Shown here: positions 8,734-17,843 of the stretch, in pieces
Position numbering within the stretch: the stretch's first letter is position 1
Layout of the letters: the number at the start of each line of letters is the position of its first letter
Source of the DNA: Planctomycetota bacterium
GTDB lineage: Bacteria; Planctomycetota; Planctomycetia; Pirellulales; Lacipirellulaceae
Direction of reading: 5' to 3'
Length of the DNA stretch: 64,000 bases
Assembly: GCA_029259915.1 (NCBI GenBank)
Contig: JAJDED010000050.1
Location: 1 to 64,000, forward strand
Made by a program: the position numbers and the translations under genes
The notes under the pieces: generated by a model
What the model saw: the letters and a program-made list of their open reading frames with translations, nothing else
What the model was told of the DNA's origin: nothing
Databases searched by the model: none

Positions 8734-9933
8734 ATGGCCAACGTACTCCGCATTGCTGTTGTCGATCCGAACGATTCGACTCGAGAGAGCCTCAAGACGG
8801 TGCTCTTGGGCCTGAATATGGTATGGCTCGAGGCGGAATGTTCCCGCTACGAGTTCTTCAGCGACGTGGTGGAGCAAACCAAGCCCGATATCGGGTTGAT
8901 CGCCATGGACAGCGATCCCGACAAAGCCATCCAGCTTGTCTCGGACGTGGCAGCCCAAGCGCCCGATTGTACGTTGCTGGTGACTAGCAGCTCGACCGAT
9001 GGACGATTAATTCTCCAATCGATGCGGGCTGGTGCAAAAGAGTTCCTCACCGAACCTCTGAAGAGCGAAGACCTGGTAACTGCGCTACAACGGGTCAAAC
9101 GAAGTCAGGGAGGGCCCCAAAGCAATACCAGCGAAGGATGCCGCGTTATAGCCGTTGCCGGAGCGACTGGAGGCGTCGGCACTTCAAGCATCGCTGTGAA
9201 CATGGCTTGCGCATTGGCAGCCGACGAGAAGAATTCCGTGGTTCTGGTCGATCTCGACGTGGCCTTGGGCGACGCGGATGTATTTTTGGATACCATTCCA
9301 GAATACTCACTTGCCGACGTCGCTCAAAACATCTCACGGCTTGATCTGACGTTGCTAAAAAAGTCGCTGACAAAGCACTCGTCTGGAATCCACTTATTGC
9401 CAAGGCCCGTGCAACTAGAAGATGCCCAACTCGTCAATGCCGACAATCTGCAACGAGTGATCGGCTTGCTAAAAACTTCCTTCTCGCATCTGATCATCGA
9501 TACCTCGAAGAGCTTTAGTGAGCTCGACATGCAGGCGTTTGAGATGGCAGACGACGTGTTGATGGTCACTCAGCTCGATCTACCCTGCCTGCGAAATGTT
9601 GTACGGCTGATGATGAGTTTTGACGACAACAACACGCTGCGCGAAAAAGTAAAAATCATCGTCAATCGAGTGGGACAAGACAATGGTCAAATCAGTCTGA
9701 AAAAGGCCCAAGAAACGATCGGTCGCGATATCTTCTGGCAAGTTCCTAACGATTATCGGGTGATGGTCGAAGTGCGCAACAACGGCGTGCCGCTACTACA
9801 ACAGGCCCCCAAAGCGGGGATCACCAACTCGATCTGCCAACTTGCCGACGCCATATCTGGAAAACAGCGCGACGATGAGGATGCCGCAAGCACAAAGAGC
9901 CGACGCTGGCTCAACCTCTGGCCGGCCAAGTAA
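8734..9933 (+). CDS. cpaE: Tad pilus ATPase-like localisation protein CpaE/TadZ
   Basis: A 399-residue protein with an N-terminal receiver-like domain (residues about 5-125, AVVDPNDSTRE and MRAGAKEFLTEPL) and a MinD/ParA-type ATPase domain from about 133. The deviant Walker A is GATGGVGTSS, lacking the usual final Lys as in other CpaE proteins; VVLVDLDVALGDADVF follows. The family places the Tad machine at a specific site in the cell, often a pole. A MinD-like membrane helix is not clear. It sits between secretin and ATPase genes, the normal Tad order. Confidence 0.9.
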   Translation: MANVLRIAVVDPNDSTRESLKTVLLGLNMVWLEAECSRYEFFSDVVEQTKPDIGLIAMDSDPDKAIQLVSDVAAQAPDCTLLVTSSSTDGRLILQSMRAGAKEFLTEPLKSEDLVTALQRVKRSQGGPQSNTSEGCRVIAVAGATGGVGTSSIAVNMACALAADEKNSVVLVDLDVALGDADVFLDTIPEYSLADVAQNISRLDLTLLKKSLTKHSSGIHLLPRPVQLEDAQLVNADNLQRVIGLLKTSFSHLIIDTSKSFSELDMQAFEMADDVLMVTQLDLPCLRNVVRLMMSFDDNNTLREKVKIIVNRVGQDNGQISLKKAQETIGRDIFWQVPNDYRVMVEVRNNGVPLLQQAPKAGITNSICQLADAISGKQRDDEDAASTKSRRWLNLWPAK

Positions 9934-10195
9934 GCCGCCTTTATGCGGCAACCGCACCCCTCTCGTGAGAGCAGTCTCTTGCATCTCGCCCCCCACAATC
10001 GCCATAAGCCGCGTAACCGTTCTCGGCAACCGCTTGGGACATGACGGCAGGGACTTCTAGCGGCGAGCGGGCATACTGTGAGCTATGTTTGCATGACGCA
10101 ATGAATATCGAATAGAGAAACACTGCAGTTTTGTGCGCATAGCAATTAAAGGTTTTGCGACCTTTTCTTTCCCCTCATACAAGGATTTTTTGGCA

Positions 10196-11521
10196 ATGAG
10201 CAAGCTGAACACACCATTGCCGGACGCGGCTTCCCAGGACAAGGAAGCCGAGTTTGAAAAACTCAAGCAAAATATCCACTCCAAACTTGTAGACAAGCTC
10301 GACTTGTCGCACGTAGGCGATTTGGAAGGCGACGTTCTGCGCCGCGAAATTCGGTTGGTCGTAGAACATCTTTGCGATACCGAAAATACGTTCCTCAATC
10401 GCAACGAGCGCGATCGGTTGATCGACGAAGTGTTGGACGAAACCTTTGGCTTGGGGCCGCTGGAAATGCTCCTGAAAGAGCCGAAGATTAGCGAAATCAT
10501 GATCAACGGTCCGAAGAATGTCTTCGTGGAAAACGGCGGACAGTTGGAGAAAACCAGTGTCACCTTCCGCGACGATAAGCATCTGATGCAGATTATCGAC
10601 CGCATTGTCTCCAAGGTGGGACGACGCGTGGATGAAATCTGCCCGATGGTCGACGCCCGCCTACAAGATGGCTCGCGTGTGAATGCAATCATTCCGCCGC
10701 TTGCTTTGGACGGCCCCAGCGTAACGATTCGACGCTTTGGCTCGAACCCTCTCAAGCTGGAAGACTTGCTCAATTACAAGAGCATGACGCCCGAAATGGT
10801 GATGCTCCTGGAAGGGGCTATGAAGGCCCGGTTGAATATCATCATCTCCGGTGGTACCGGTTCCGGTAAGACGACGCTGCTCAACACGCTCTCAAGTTTT
10901 ATCTCCAACGACGACCGCATCGTGACAATCGAAGACGCGGCAGAACTGCAACTTCAGCAAAACCATATCGTTCGCTTGGAAACAAGACCGCCCAACATCG
11001 AAGGTAAGGGTAAGATTTCGGCAACGGATCTGGTGAGAAACTGTTTGCGTATGCGTCCCGATCGGATCATCATCGGCGAATGCCGTGGACCGGAAACTTT
11101 GGACATGTTGCAAGCGATGAACACGGGCCACGATGGTTCGCTAACCACTTGCCATGCGAATACTCCACGCGATGCAATCGCTCGGCTAGAAACCATGATC
11201 ATGATGTCTGGTTTTGAGATGCCCATGCGAGCCATGCGAACGCAAATCGCTAGTGCAGTCGACCTGATAGTCCAGGTCAATCGCCTTTCGGGAGGGCCTC
11301 GTAAGGTAACAGCCGTCACCGAAATCCTGGGGATGGAGCAAGATACCATCGTCATGCAAGACATCTTCACCTACGAGCAAGAAGGAGTCGACGAAAATGG
11401 CCGGGCTGTAGGCCACTTCATGTCGACCGGGATTCGTCCGAGCTTTATTCCCCGTTTGGAATCCCACGGGGTTCGCCTGCCAGCCAGCGCGTTCCGCGAG
11501 CGGGTTATGTTACGCGACTAA
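10196..11521 (+). CDS. cpaF: Tad secretion ATPase CpaF/TadA
   Basis: A 441-residue hexameric ATPase that powers Flp pilus assembly at the inner membrane. I choose the ATG at 10196 (MSKLNTPLP) because AAGGA lies before it; a GTG at 10133 would add 21 residues of unlikely leader. Motifs: INGPKNVFVENGGQLEK in the N domain; Walker A GGTGSGKT at about residues 219-226; IVTIEDAAELQLQQ (Asp box); IIIGECRGPETLDMLQAMN (Walker B); TTCHANTP (His box). Length and motif order match TadA/CpaF. A strong terminator follows directly at 11531, so transcription of the upstream half of the locus may end here. Confidence 0.95.
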   Translation: MSKLNTPLPDAASQDKEAEFEKLKQNIHSKLVDKLDLSHVGDLEGDVLRREIRLVVEHLCDTENTFLNRNERDRLIDEVLDETFGLGPLEMLLKEPKISEIMINGPKNVFVENGGQLEKTSVTFRDDKHLMQIIDRIVSKVGRRVDEICPMVDARLQDGSRVNAIIPPLALDGPSVTIRRFGSNPLKLEDLLNYKSMTPEMVMLLEGAMKARLNIIISGGTGSGKTTLLNTLSSFISNDDRIVTIEDAAELQLQQNHIVRLETRPPNIEGKGKISATDLVRNCLRMRPDRIIIGECRGPETLDMLQAMNTGHDGSLTTCHANTPRDAIARLETMIMMSGFEMPMRAMRTQIASAVDLIVQVNRLSGGPRKVTAVTEILGMEQDTIVMQDIFTYEQEGVDENGRAVGHFMSTGIRPSFIPRLESHGVRLPASAFRERVMLRD

Positions 11522-11530
11522 GAACTTATG

Positions 11531-11569
11531 CCTGCCGGGGAAAACAGAGGGGGCCCCGGCGGGTTTTTT
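11531..11569 (+). terminator. Intrinsic terminator between cpaF and tadB
   Basis: A 10-bp stem (CCTGCCGGGG at 11531-11540 with CCCCGGCGGG at 11554-11563, one G-T pair) followed by six T. It begins 10 bases after the cpaF stop and ends 53 bases before tadB, so it should limit or regulate read-through inside the Tad locus. Confidence 0.85.
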
Positions 11570-11622
11570 ATCATGCAGACAAAACCGTTTGAACACAAAC
11601 TACCTTTTTTTGAGAGTCGATC

Positions 11623-12591
11623 ATGCTTCCTAGCATCCTGATCATCAGCGCCGCTTTTCTCGGAGTCGCTGCACTGGTTGTTGGCATTGCCATGCTGGTT
11701 CGCGATCAGTCGGTCAACCAGATGGAAGATCGACTCAGCGCGATTACCGGCAAAGGCGATAAGAAAGATCCCGGAAGCCTTTCCGAAGTTGCGCAAATCG
11801 TTGCCGCTCAGTACGGTGGGAAAAGTGCGCTCGACAGGGCGCTTGCCAATTGGTTCAACCTGTCTCTGATTTTTGAGCAAGCAGAAGTTACCATGTCGGT
11901 AGCGACGTTCCTGGGGTTGTGCCTGGGATTGGGCTTAGGTTCAACACTGCTCTGCGGATTTGTCGGACTCAATTTGGCGCTCGCCCCGATCGTGGGATTG
12001 TGCTTCGGGGCATTGCCTTTTTTCTGGCTCTTGTTTCGTCGCAAAAGGCGGTTTGCAAAATTCGCTTCCCAATTGCCGGAGGCCTTGGAACTCGTGGCTC
12101 GTGCGTTGCGTGCCGGACACAGTCTGGCTGCCGGATTTCATCTGGTCTCACAAGAAATGTCCGTTCCGATCTCTGTCGAATTCGGGAGAGTGTTTGAGGA
12201 ACAGAACCTTGGTATTCCTTTCGAGGAAGCTTTGGAAAGTTTGTCGGAGAGAATTCCTAACTTGGATTTGAAGTTTTTTGTGACCGCCGTGATTCTGCAA
12301 AGACAAACGGGCGGCGACTTGGCGGAAATCCTCGATAAGATTGGCACCCTGGTCCGCGAACGCTTCAAAATCTGGGGGCAAGTCCAAGCGCTCACCGGCG
12401 AAGGCCGACTTTCGGGAATCGTGCTGTTGGCGCTGCCGCCGGTACTGTTTGTGACCGTGTACCGAATGAATCCCGAGTACCTGATGTTATTGTTCACCGA
12501 CGAATTGGGCAAGAAAATGCTGGTTGCCGGCATTGCATCTCAATTGTTTGGTGCGTTAGTCATCCGAAAGATTGTCAATATTCGAGTGTGA
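11623..12591 (+). CDS. tadB: Tad inner membrane platform protein TadB
   Basis: A 322-residue membrane protein of the T2SSF family, one half of the inner membrane platform on which CpaF acts. It begins with a transmembrane segment (residues about 3-25), a cytoplasmic stretch, a hydrophobic pair around residues 90-140, then the T2SSF domain with ASQLPEALELVARALRAGHSL and a C-terminal TM pair. The FxxQLPdALxLxxxALRAGxS pattern is typical of TadB. It ends one base before the start of tadC, so the two are translationally coupled. Confidence 0.92.
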   Translation: MLPSILIISAAFLGVAALVVGIAMLVRDQSVNQMEDRLSAITGKGDKKDPGSLSEVAQIVAAQYGGKSALDRALANWFNLSLIFEQAEVTMSVATFLGLCLGLGLGSTLLCGFVGLNLALAPIVGLCFGALPFFWLLFRRKRRFAKFASQLPEALELVARALRAGHSLAAGFHLVSQEMSVPISVEFGRVFEEQNLGIPFEEALESLSERIPNLDLKFFVTAVILQRQTGGDLAEILDKIGTLVRERFKIWGQVQALTGEGRLSGIVLLALPPVLFVTVYRMNPEYLMLLFTDELGKKMLVAGIASQLFGALVIRKIVNIRV

Positions 12592-12592
12592 C

Positions 12593-13570
12593 ATGTCCGT
12601 ATTACTTGCAGATTTCCTGTCTTCCCCGCTGATAATGCGTGCCGCCATTTTTGGCGCAGCTGCGGCGGGTGCTTGGTGGTTGCTCGACTTTTTTGCTAGC
12701 CGCAAACCTCGGGCAGAGCAGCGCCTTGAAGAATTCCGCGAACCGAACTCGCGAAAATCCGATTTGCTGCGCGAAAACAAAGGGAACGCAATGACCCGGG
12801 TGCTCGAAAAGGCATCCCCTGCACTGGCTAAGCCGTTACAGCCTAAATCGCACGAGGACGTAAGCAAGGCAAGAGCCAAACTCAATCAGGCTGGTTTCCG
12901 GGGCGAAAACGCTCCGGAACTTTACTGGTCGCTGAAGATGATTGGACTGGCCATTGGTTTTGTTCTTGGTGGCGGTATCGTCGTCTTCACGCATGGATTC
13001 AACACCGATTCGCTCACCTATGCGGGCATCATTGCTGGGGTCATGTTCTTCTTCCCCGAAATCATTATCAAATTCCTCACCATGCGACGACAGGACAACA
13101 TATTCTATGGCCTGCCCGACGCGTTGGATTTGATGGTGGTTTGCGTGGAAGCTGGTCTCGGCCTCGACCAGGCAATGCGTAAAGTGGCCGAGGAAATGAA
13201 GAAAAGTTATCGGATCATTGCCGAAGAGTTTGGCCTGTGTAATCTCCAGATCCAGATGGGTCGAGCCCGAAACGACGTGCTCCATGATCTTGGGGCACGC
13301 ACAGGTGTCGACGACTTGAAAGCATTGGCAGCAATTCTGATCCAGGCCGACAAATTTGGCTCTAGCGTAGCCCAAGCCTTGAGGGTTCAGAGCGATTCGA
13401 TGCGAACCCGCCGACGTCAGATGGCTGAGGAAAAAGCTGCAAAAACCGCTGTAAAACTCATTTTTCCGCTCGTGCTGTTCATCTTCCCCGCCATCTTTAT
13501 TGTGCTAGTAGGACCAGCTGCTATCACGATGATCAACGAGCTATTCCCGTCGATGAACGGTGGAAACTAG
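12593..13570 (+). CDS. tadC: Tad inner membrane platform protein TadC
   Basis: The second T2SSF platform protein, 325 residues from the ATG at 12593 (MSVLLADFLSS). A start seven codons earlier would overlap tadB; TGA-C-ATG coupling makes 12593 more likely. It has an N-terminal TM segment, two central TM segments near residues 115-160, the LPDALDLMVVCVEAGLGLDQA signature and a C-terminal hydrophobic hairpin (LIFPLVLFIFPAIFIVLVGP). It pairs with TadB to form the platform. Confidence 0.92.
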   Translation: MSVLLADFLSSPLIMRAAIFGAAAAGAWWLLDFFASRKPRAEQRLEEFREPNSRKSDLLRENKGNAMTRVLEKASPALAKPLQPKSHEDVSKARAKLNQAGFRGENAPELYWSLKMIGLAIGFVLGGGIVVFTHGFNTDSLTYAGIIAGVMFFFPEIIIKFLTMRRQDNIFYGLPDALDLMVVCVEAGLGLDQAMRKVAEEMKKSYRIIAEEFGLCNLQIQMGRARNDVLHDLGARTGVDDLKALAAILIQADKFGSSVAQALRVQSDSMRTRRRQMAEEKAAKTAVKLIFPLVLFIFPAIFIVLVGPAAITMINELFPSMNGGN

Positions 13571-13786
13571 GCAATCTGCGAAGCATTAGACGGTCTCACC
13601 AAAAGGTCCAGAGAACCTCTAAGCGGTTAGTCGATAAAGACGACGGACGAAGGCCGCCAAAGCCTCGTTGCACTCCATGCGAAACGAAGCTCGGCTTCCC
13701 GTTGCCGTGCTGTCTCATACAGACCCGTTACGCCGAGCGTCAATGTTTTGTTCCCGGTTCACCCGCAATGCAGGAACCAGATTATT

Positions 13787-14353
13787 ATGAAGAGTCTTAG
13801 CCTGGCTTCGAGTGGCTTGCTTGCTATCGTCGCCCTCTGCTCAACCGCACAGGCCCAGTGTTCCCATTGCAACTCGGGTACGCTTGCCGACGCATACCGG
13901 GCCGGTTACACGCAAAATGTTATTTGGCCTAGCCAATTTATTCCCGCAGCACGGCGATCGGTACACGATGCCTATGCCATGGTAGTCAACAACGGCTGGC
14001 GACGCCAAAACCTGCTAGGCAATTATCATTTCGAAGGCGAAACGAACGAGCTGACGCGGGCTGGCCAACTAAAAGTCAAATGGATTCTCACACAAGCTCC
14101 TTATCATAGGCGAAGTGTGTTTGTCGAACGTGCAGGTGACGAGTCGGAGACGGCTACGCGAGTCGCTTCGGTACACGAATATGCAACAAATATGAGCCCG
14201 GCTGTGGGAGCCGTTCAAGTGAACGATACGCATATCGTTGCCGAAGGCCATCCAGCCGGTGCCGTGGATAGTATGTTCGTGGGATTCCGTGCCAATCAAC
14301 CACCTCCCGTGTTGCCAGCCGATACTGGTTCGTCTGCCTCGTCGGGAGAGTAA
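13787..14353 (+). CDS. Secreted protein of unknown function in the Tad locus
   Basis: 188 residues from the ATG at 13787, which has AGGAA before it and opens a clear signal peptide (MKSLSLASSGLLAIVALC, cut near TAQAQ). The mature protein starts with two Cys (CSHCNSG). It contains the stretch NYHFEGETNELTRAGQ followed by RRSVFVERAGDESETATRV. The order 'F..e..eLt..G', basic-V-x-V, then an acidic turn and Arg recalls OmpA-like/CpaD-type periplasmic domains, but similarity is weak. In classical Tad loci a CpaD/RcpB protein occurs and none else is seen here, so this may be its counterpart (inference). It lies between tadC and tadD, 63 bases from the latter. Confidence 0.6.
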   Translation: MKSLSLASSGLLAIVALCSTAQAQCSHCNSGTLADAYRAGYTQNVIWPSQFIPAARRSVHDAYAMVVNNGWRRQNLLGNYHFEGETNELTRAGQLKVKWILTQAPYHRRSVFVERAGDESETATRVASVHEYATNMSPAVGAVQVNDTHIVAEGHPAGAVDSMFVGFRANQPPPVLPADTGSSASSGE

Positions 14354-14416
14354 GCAAGAGATACTCGCCGCCAACAAGATGTTGGGGACAGAAGCAATCG
14401 CCAAGGAGGGGTAATC

Positions 14417-15466
14417 GTGCGTAAGCAATGGTGGACCGTTGGGGCGTTGATCGCCGCTGCAGGGTGTGCCGGGACAGGATTTCCCGGTACGCAACACTTC
14501 GCCCAAAATTCTGGGCCGCAAAATCTTGGGCAGCAATCGCAACTGGCCGCAAGTCTCCCGCAGGGACCGGCTGCCACGCAAAATGCAAGCTGGACGCAGC
14601 GGATCACTTCGAAATTCGTACCAGGCTCCGCGCCTCAACCTACCCAACAAAATCAAACCGCAGCAGCTGCCCAAGCCAATCGGCAAAAGCTGGATCCAAT
14701 TTCTCTCGGTTTCGCCGCAGGACCCCCTAACGCGGAACTCTATCTTTCCATGGCGCAGCTAAGCGATCGAGGTGGCAACACCCAACACGCTCGGACAATG
14801 TACCAACGCACCATAGCGATGGAACCCGACAACCTCGATGCGCTGTTGGGACTTGCCCGATTGGAAGATCGCCAGGGCAATCTGGATGAAGCCCTGAAGA
14901 TCTATCACCAAGCCGCAATGGCCCACTCTGAAAACGCCATGGCTTTGAACGACTTGGCCTTGTGCTTTGCCCGCAAAGGCAATTTGAATGCTTCGCTGCA
15001 ACTGCTCGATCAGGCGGTTCGATTGCAGCCTCAAAAGCCACTTTATAGAAACAACATTGCCAAAGTACTGACCGAACTGAAACGCATCGACGATGCCGTG
15101 AGCCATCTGGCAGCAGTCCATCCGCCTGCGATCGCGCAATACAACATGGGCGTCCTGCTCCACCAGAGAAACCGAACCGAAGAAGCCGTCCGCTTCCTGA
15201 CCGCTGCAACGCACATTGACCCGCAATTGCAGCCGGCCAAGGATTTGTTGGCAGAAGTGTCTGGAGGTTCTACCACACTGGCGGCCAACGACCCGGTGCT
15301 GCCCACTCCCATGCAACAACCTGGTTACGCACCAGCTTCTGGGGCACAAACCCCCTACCCTTCAACTGGGATTACCTCAAATCGCCCACTGCCTCAATCA
15401 ATGCCCGGCGAAACGGCGCAAGTGCCCGTAGGAAACTCACCGGTCTTGCTCCCACCTGTCCGCTAG
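14417..15466 (+). CDS. tadD: TadD-like TPR lipoprotein
   Basis: 349 residues starting with GTG at 14417 after a strong AAGGAGGGG ribosome binding site. The N-terminus is a lipoprotein signal (GALIAAAGC, lipobox Cys at residue 17), followed by a Gln/Asn/Thr-rich linker. TPR units occupy about residues 110-285: LYLSMAQLSDRGGNTQHA, NLDALLGLARLEDRQGNLDE, ALNDLALCFARKGNLNASL and QYNMGVLLHQRNRTEEAV. The C-terminus is Pro/Gln rich. TadD lipoproteins assist secretin assembly; position as last gene of the Tad locus supports the call. Its stop is two bases from the convergent rsmH stop. Confidence 0.8.
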   Translation: MRKQWWTVGALIAAAGCAGTGFPGTQHFAQNSGPQNLGQQSQLAASLPQGPAATQNASWTQRITSKFVPGSAPQPTQQNQTAAAAQANRQKLDPISLGFAAGPPNAELYLSMAQLSDRGGNTQHARTMYQRTIAMEPDNLDALLGLARLEDRQGNLDEALKIYHQAAMAHSENAMALNDLALCFARKGNLNASLQLLDQAVRLQPQKPLYRNNIAKVLTELKRIDDAVSHLAAVHPPAIAQYNMGVLLHQRNRTEEAVRFLTAATHIDPQLQPAKDLLAEVSGGSTTLAANDPVLPTPMQQPGYAPASGAQTPYPSTGITSNRPLPQSMPGETAQVPVGNSPVLLPPVR

Positions 15467-15468
15467 CG

Positions 15469-16359
15469 CTATTCGCTTTCGTCGACACGTTCTGCCACGC
15501 GAAGTTTCGCGCTGCGGGCGCGTGCGTTCAGCGCAACCTCTTCCTCGGTAGGTCGCAAAGGACGTTTCGTGAGCACTTTCAATCGTGGATCCGAACGAAA
15601 TGCCCGTTTCACGAGTCGGTCTTCTAAAGAATGAAAGCTGAGTATAGCTAGCCGACCACCGGGAAATAAACAGTTCGGAAGTCTCTCCAGTGCCCGCTCC
15701 AAGGAATCAAGCTCGCCATTGACGGCAATTCGCAAAGCTTGAAATGTGCGCGTTGCCGGGTCGATACGGTGGCCTCGGCTGCGTGGCACACACGATCTGA
15801 CCAATTCCGCTAACTGTGCTGCGGTACGCAGCGGTTCCTTGCGACGCTGTTCCACAATACGCCGGGCAATCCGTCGACTGAGACGCTCCTCGCCATATTG
15901 GTAAATGATATCTGCCAACGAGTTCTCTCGAAGTCGCTCAAGCAATTTCCACGCGGGCTCTCCCCGGGTTCGGTCGAAACGTAAATCGAGTTCCCCCGAA
16001 CCTTGGAAGCTGAATCCCCGTGTTTCGTCTGCCAATTGATCGCTTGAAAGCCCCAAGTCAAGCAGAATCCCGTTGACTCCTTGGATGTCCAACTCGCTCA
16101 AGAAGTCTGGAATGTCCAAAAAATTTCCTTCCACTAATTCCACAGGCAACGATTCCAGCATCGGCTGAACCATTTCCAAGGCACCACTATCGAGATCCAC
16201 TCCGATCACTTTTCCGGTTGGACCCAGGAGACGTGCCAAATCGAGGGTGTGACCTCCGCCGCCCAGCGTACCGTCGACGAAAATATTGCCAGCGGCGGGT
16301 CGAAGCCATTCGACAATTTCCGCGGGCATGACCGAGATGTGGCAAGTTGGTTCAGGCAC
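15469..16359 (-). CDS. rsmH: 16S rRNA (cytosine1402-N4)-methyltransferase RsmH
   Basis: S-adenosylmethionine-dependent methylase acting on C1402 of 16S rRNA. HISVMPAEIVEWL is the usual start region; FVDGTLGGGGHT is the SAM-binding loop; GILLDLGLSSDQLAD, GFSFQGSGELDLRF and LAILSFHSLEDRLVK are family blocks. I take the GTG at 16359 because it leaves only six residues before HISVM as in homologues; a TTG at 16452 would add 31 residues. In most bacteria rsmH follows mraZ in the dcw cluster; here mraZ is 6.6 kb away and no division or murein genes are adjacent, in keeping with planctomycetes. Confidence 0.93.
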   Translation of the reverse strand: MPEPTCHISVMPAEIVEWLRPAAGNIFVDGTLGGGGHTLDLARLLGPTGKVIGVDLDSGALEMVQPMLESLPVELVEGNFLDIPDFLSELDIQGVNGILLDLGLSSDQLADETRGFSFQGSGELDLRFDRTRGEPAWKLLERLRENSLADIIYQYGEERLSRRIARRIVEQRRKEPLRTAAQLAELVRSCVPRSRGHRIDPATRTFQALRIAVNGELDSLERALERLPNCLFPGGRLAILSFHSLEDRLVKRAFRSDPRLKVLTKRPLRPTEEEVALNARARSAKLRVAERVDESE

Positions 16360-16526
16360 GAATAAAGGATGGCTGTTTGAGTAGGTGAGTTCACGTGAGC
16401 CAGCAAAAGAAAACAACAGCGTGGCTGTGCAACATCTTACCAGCCCCACCAACCCGGCGGCGAGGGCTGCGCTAGGTGAAATATCTGGAATACCCAGTTC
16501 GTAGTCTCTGTGGTACCGTCATAAAG

Positions 16527-17591
16527 ATGGAACCTTGGATTGATTATCAACTGCCTGCCGAGCTGATTGCTCAAGAACCGCTGAGAAATCGTGCGGACGC
16601 ACGTTTAATGGTGATCGATCGGCAGCGCGAATCTATCGACCATTTTCATGTGCGCGACTTGCCTCGCCTGCTTAGGCCAAGCGACCGCATCGTGCTCAAC
16701 GACACCAAAGTCATTCCTGCCCAATTACGCGGATTGCGCGAGGGTACAGGAGGACGCTGGCAAGGCCTGTTCTTAGGGAAGCTGGAAAATGGCGACTGGA
16801 AACTTGTTTGTAAAACCCGAGGAAAGTTGCAGCCGCTGGAAAAAATACAGTTATTAGATCGCGATGGCAAACGTGCCGAAACGCTCTGGTTGCTGGAAAA
16901 AATAGAGTCGGGCCAGTGGAAAGCCCGGCCCGAAGGCGAGTTGACCACGTTCGATCTGCTTGATCGCGTGGGGCGCGTTCCTCTCCCCCCTTACATACGG
17001 GGTGGGAACATGGTCGACACCGACGTCGAAGACTACCAAACCGTATTTGCCAAACGTCCCGGGGCGGTCGCTGCTCCGACGGCAGGACTGCATTTTACTA
17101 ACCAACTGCTGCAATCAATCCACAACGTGGGATGCGATTTTTCCTCAATTACGCTGCACGTCGGGATGGGGACATTTCAACCAATCAGTACCGACGATCC
17201 CGCCGATCACCCTATGCACAAAGAGTGGGCAGAGCTAACAGAGGATGCAGCCGAACAATTGAACGAAACCCGCTCGAGTGCCGGACGCATCGTTGCCGTC
17301 GGCACAACGGTTACCCGGGTTTTGGAAACCGTCGCCAAGATCTCCTCAGCAGATGAAAGCCAGGAGACCATTCTTCAGCCTTGGCAGGGCGAAACCGATT
17401 TGTTCATTCGCCCTCCACATCAATTTCGCGCGGTGGATGCGCTGCTCACCAATTTTCATTTCCCACGGACGACCCTCTTGCTGTTGGTCCAAGCATTCAG
17501 TGGGACGCGATTGCTACGCGACGCCTACGAGCTCGCGGTAAAAGAAGAGTACCGCTTTTACAGCTACGGCGATGCGATGCTGATAGTGTAG
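16527..17591 (+). CDS. queA: S-adenosylmethionine:tRNA ribosyltransferase-isomerase QueA
   Basis: Makes epoxyqueuosine in tRNA from preQ1-modified tRNA and SAM. 354 residues from the ATG at 16527 (MEPWIDYQLPAELIAQ); earlier in-frame codons give an unlikely leader. Family blocks are LPAELIAQEPLRNRADARLMV at the start, DRIVLNDTKVIPAQLRG, PLPPYI, YQTVFAKRPGAVAAPTAGLHFT and LLTNFHFPRTTLLLLVQAF. Length is normal. Transcribed away from rsmH and converging on the second Flp pilin. Confidence 0.95.
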   Translation: MEPWIDYQLPAELIAQEPLRNRADARLMVIDRQRESIDHFHVRDLPRLLRPSDRIVLNDTKVIPAQLRGLREGTGGRWQGLFLGKLENGDWKLVCKTRGKLQPLEKIQLLDRDGKRAETLWLLEKIESGQWKARPEGELTTFDLLDRVGRVPLPPYIRGGNMVDTDVEDYQTVFAKRPGAVAAPTAGLHFTNQLLQSIHNVGCDFSSITLHVGMGTFQPISTDDPADHPMHKEWAELTEDAAEQLNETRSSAGRIVAVGTTVTRVLETVAKISSADESQETILQPWQGETDLFIRPPHQFRAVDALLTNFHFPRTTLLLLVQAFSGTRLLRDAYELAVKEEYRFYSYGDAMLIV

Positions 17592-17635
17592 ACCGTCTCC
17601 GTAACCTGTTGCACTTAGGTCGTGTACGGTATGTC

Positions 17636-17815
17636 TTATGAACCTAGGACGCCGCTAAGCTGTGTCGCGGAATCATCGAAACTTGCTGCGGTTTGATTGG
17701 ACAGCAATGCAACAGACCCTAGCACAGCGGCTACAATCATCGCTAACATTACTGCATATTCAACGGCAGTCGGTCCATCTTCTTCGATCGCCAAGCGGCG
17801 CAATAAATCCTTCAT
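17636..17815 (-). CDS. Second Flp-type pilin, unlinked to the Tad locus
   Basis: A 59-residue ORF, same length as the pilin at 4157. A basic leader (MKDLLRRLAIEEDG), the Flp processing motif with cleavage expected after Gly14, then PTAVEYAVMLAMIVAAVLG with the conserved Glu-Tyr. EDGPTAVEYAVMLA is identical to the first pilin, but the C-terminal half (SFDDSATQLSGVLGS) is different. GGTGAT, part of the anti-SD complement, lies 7-12 bases before the ATG. It stands alone on the minus strand between queA and iscA, 2.2 kb beyond tadD. It is probably a minor or alternative pilin of the same machine. Confidence 0.85.
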   Translation of the reverse strand: MKDLLRRLAIEEDGPTAVEYAVMLAMIVAAVLGSVALLSNQTAASFDDSATQLSGVLGS

Positions 17816-17843
17816 GGCATCACCATCAAAAAATTGGGAAGAG

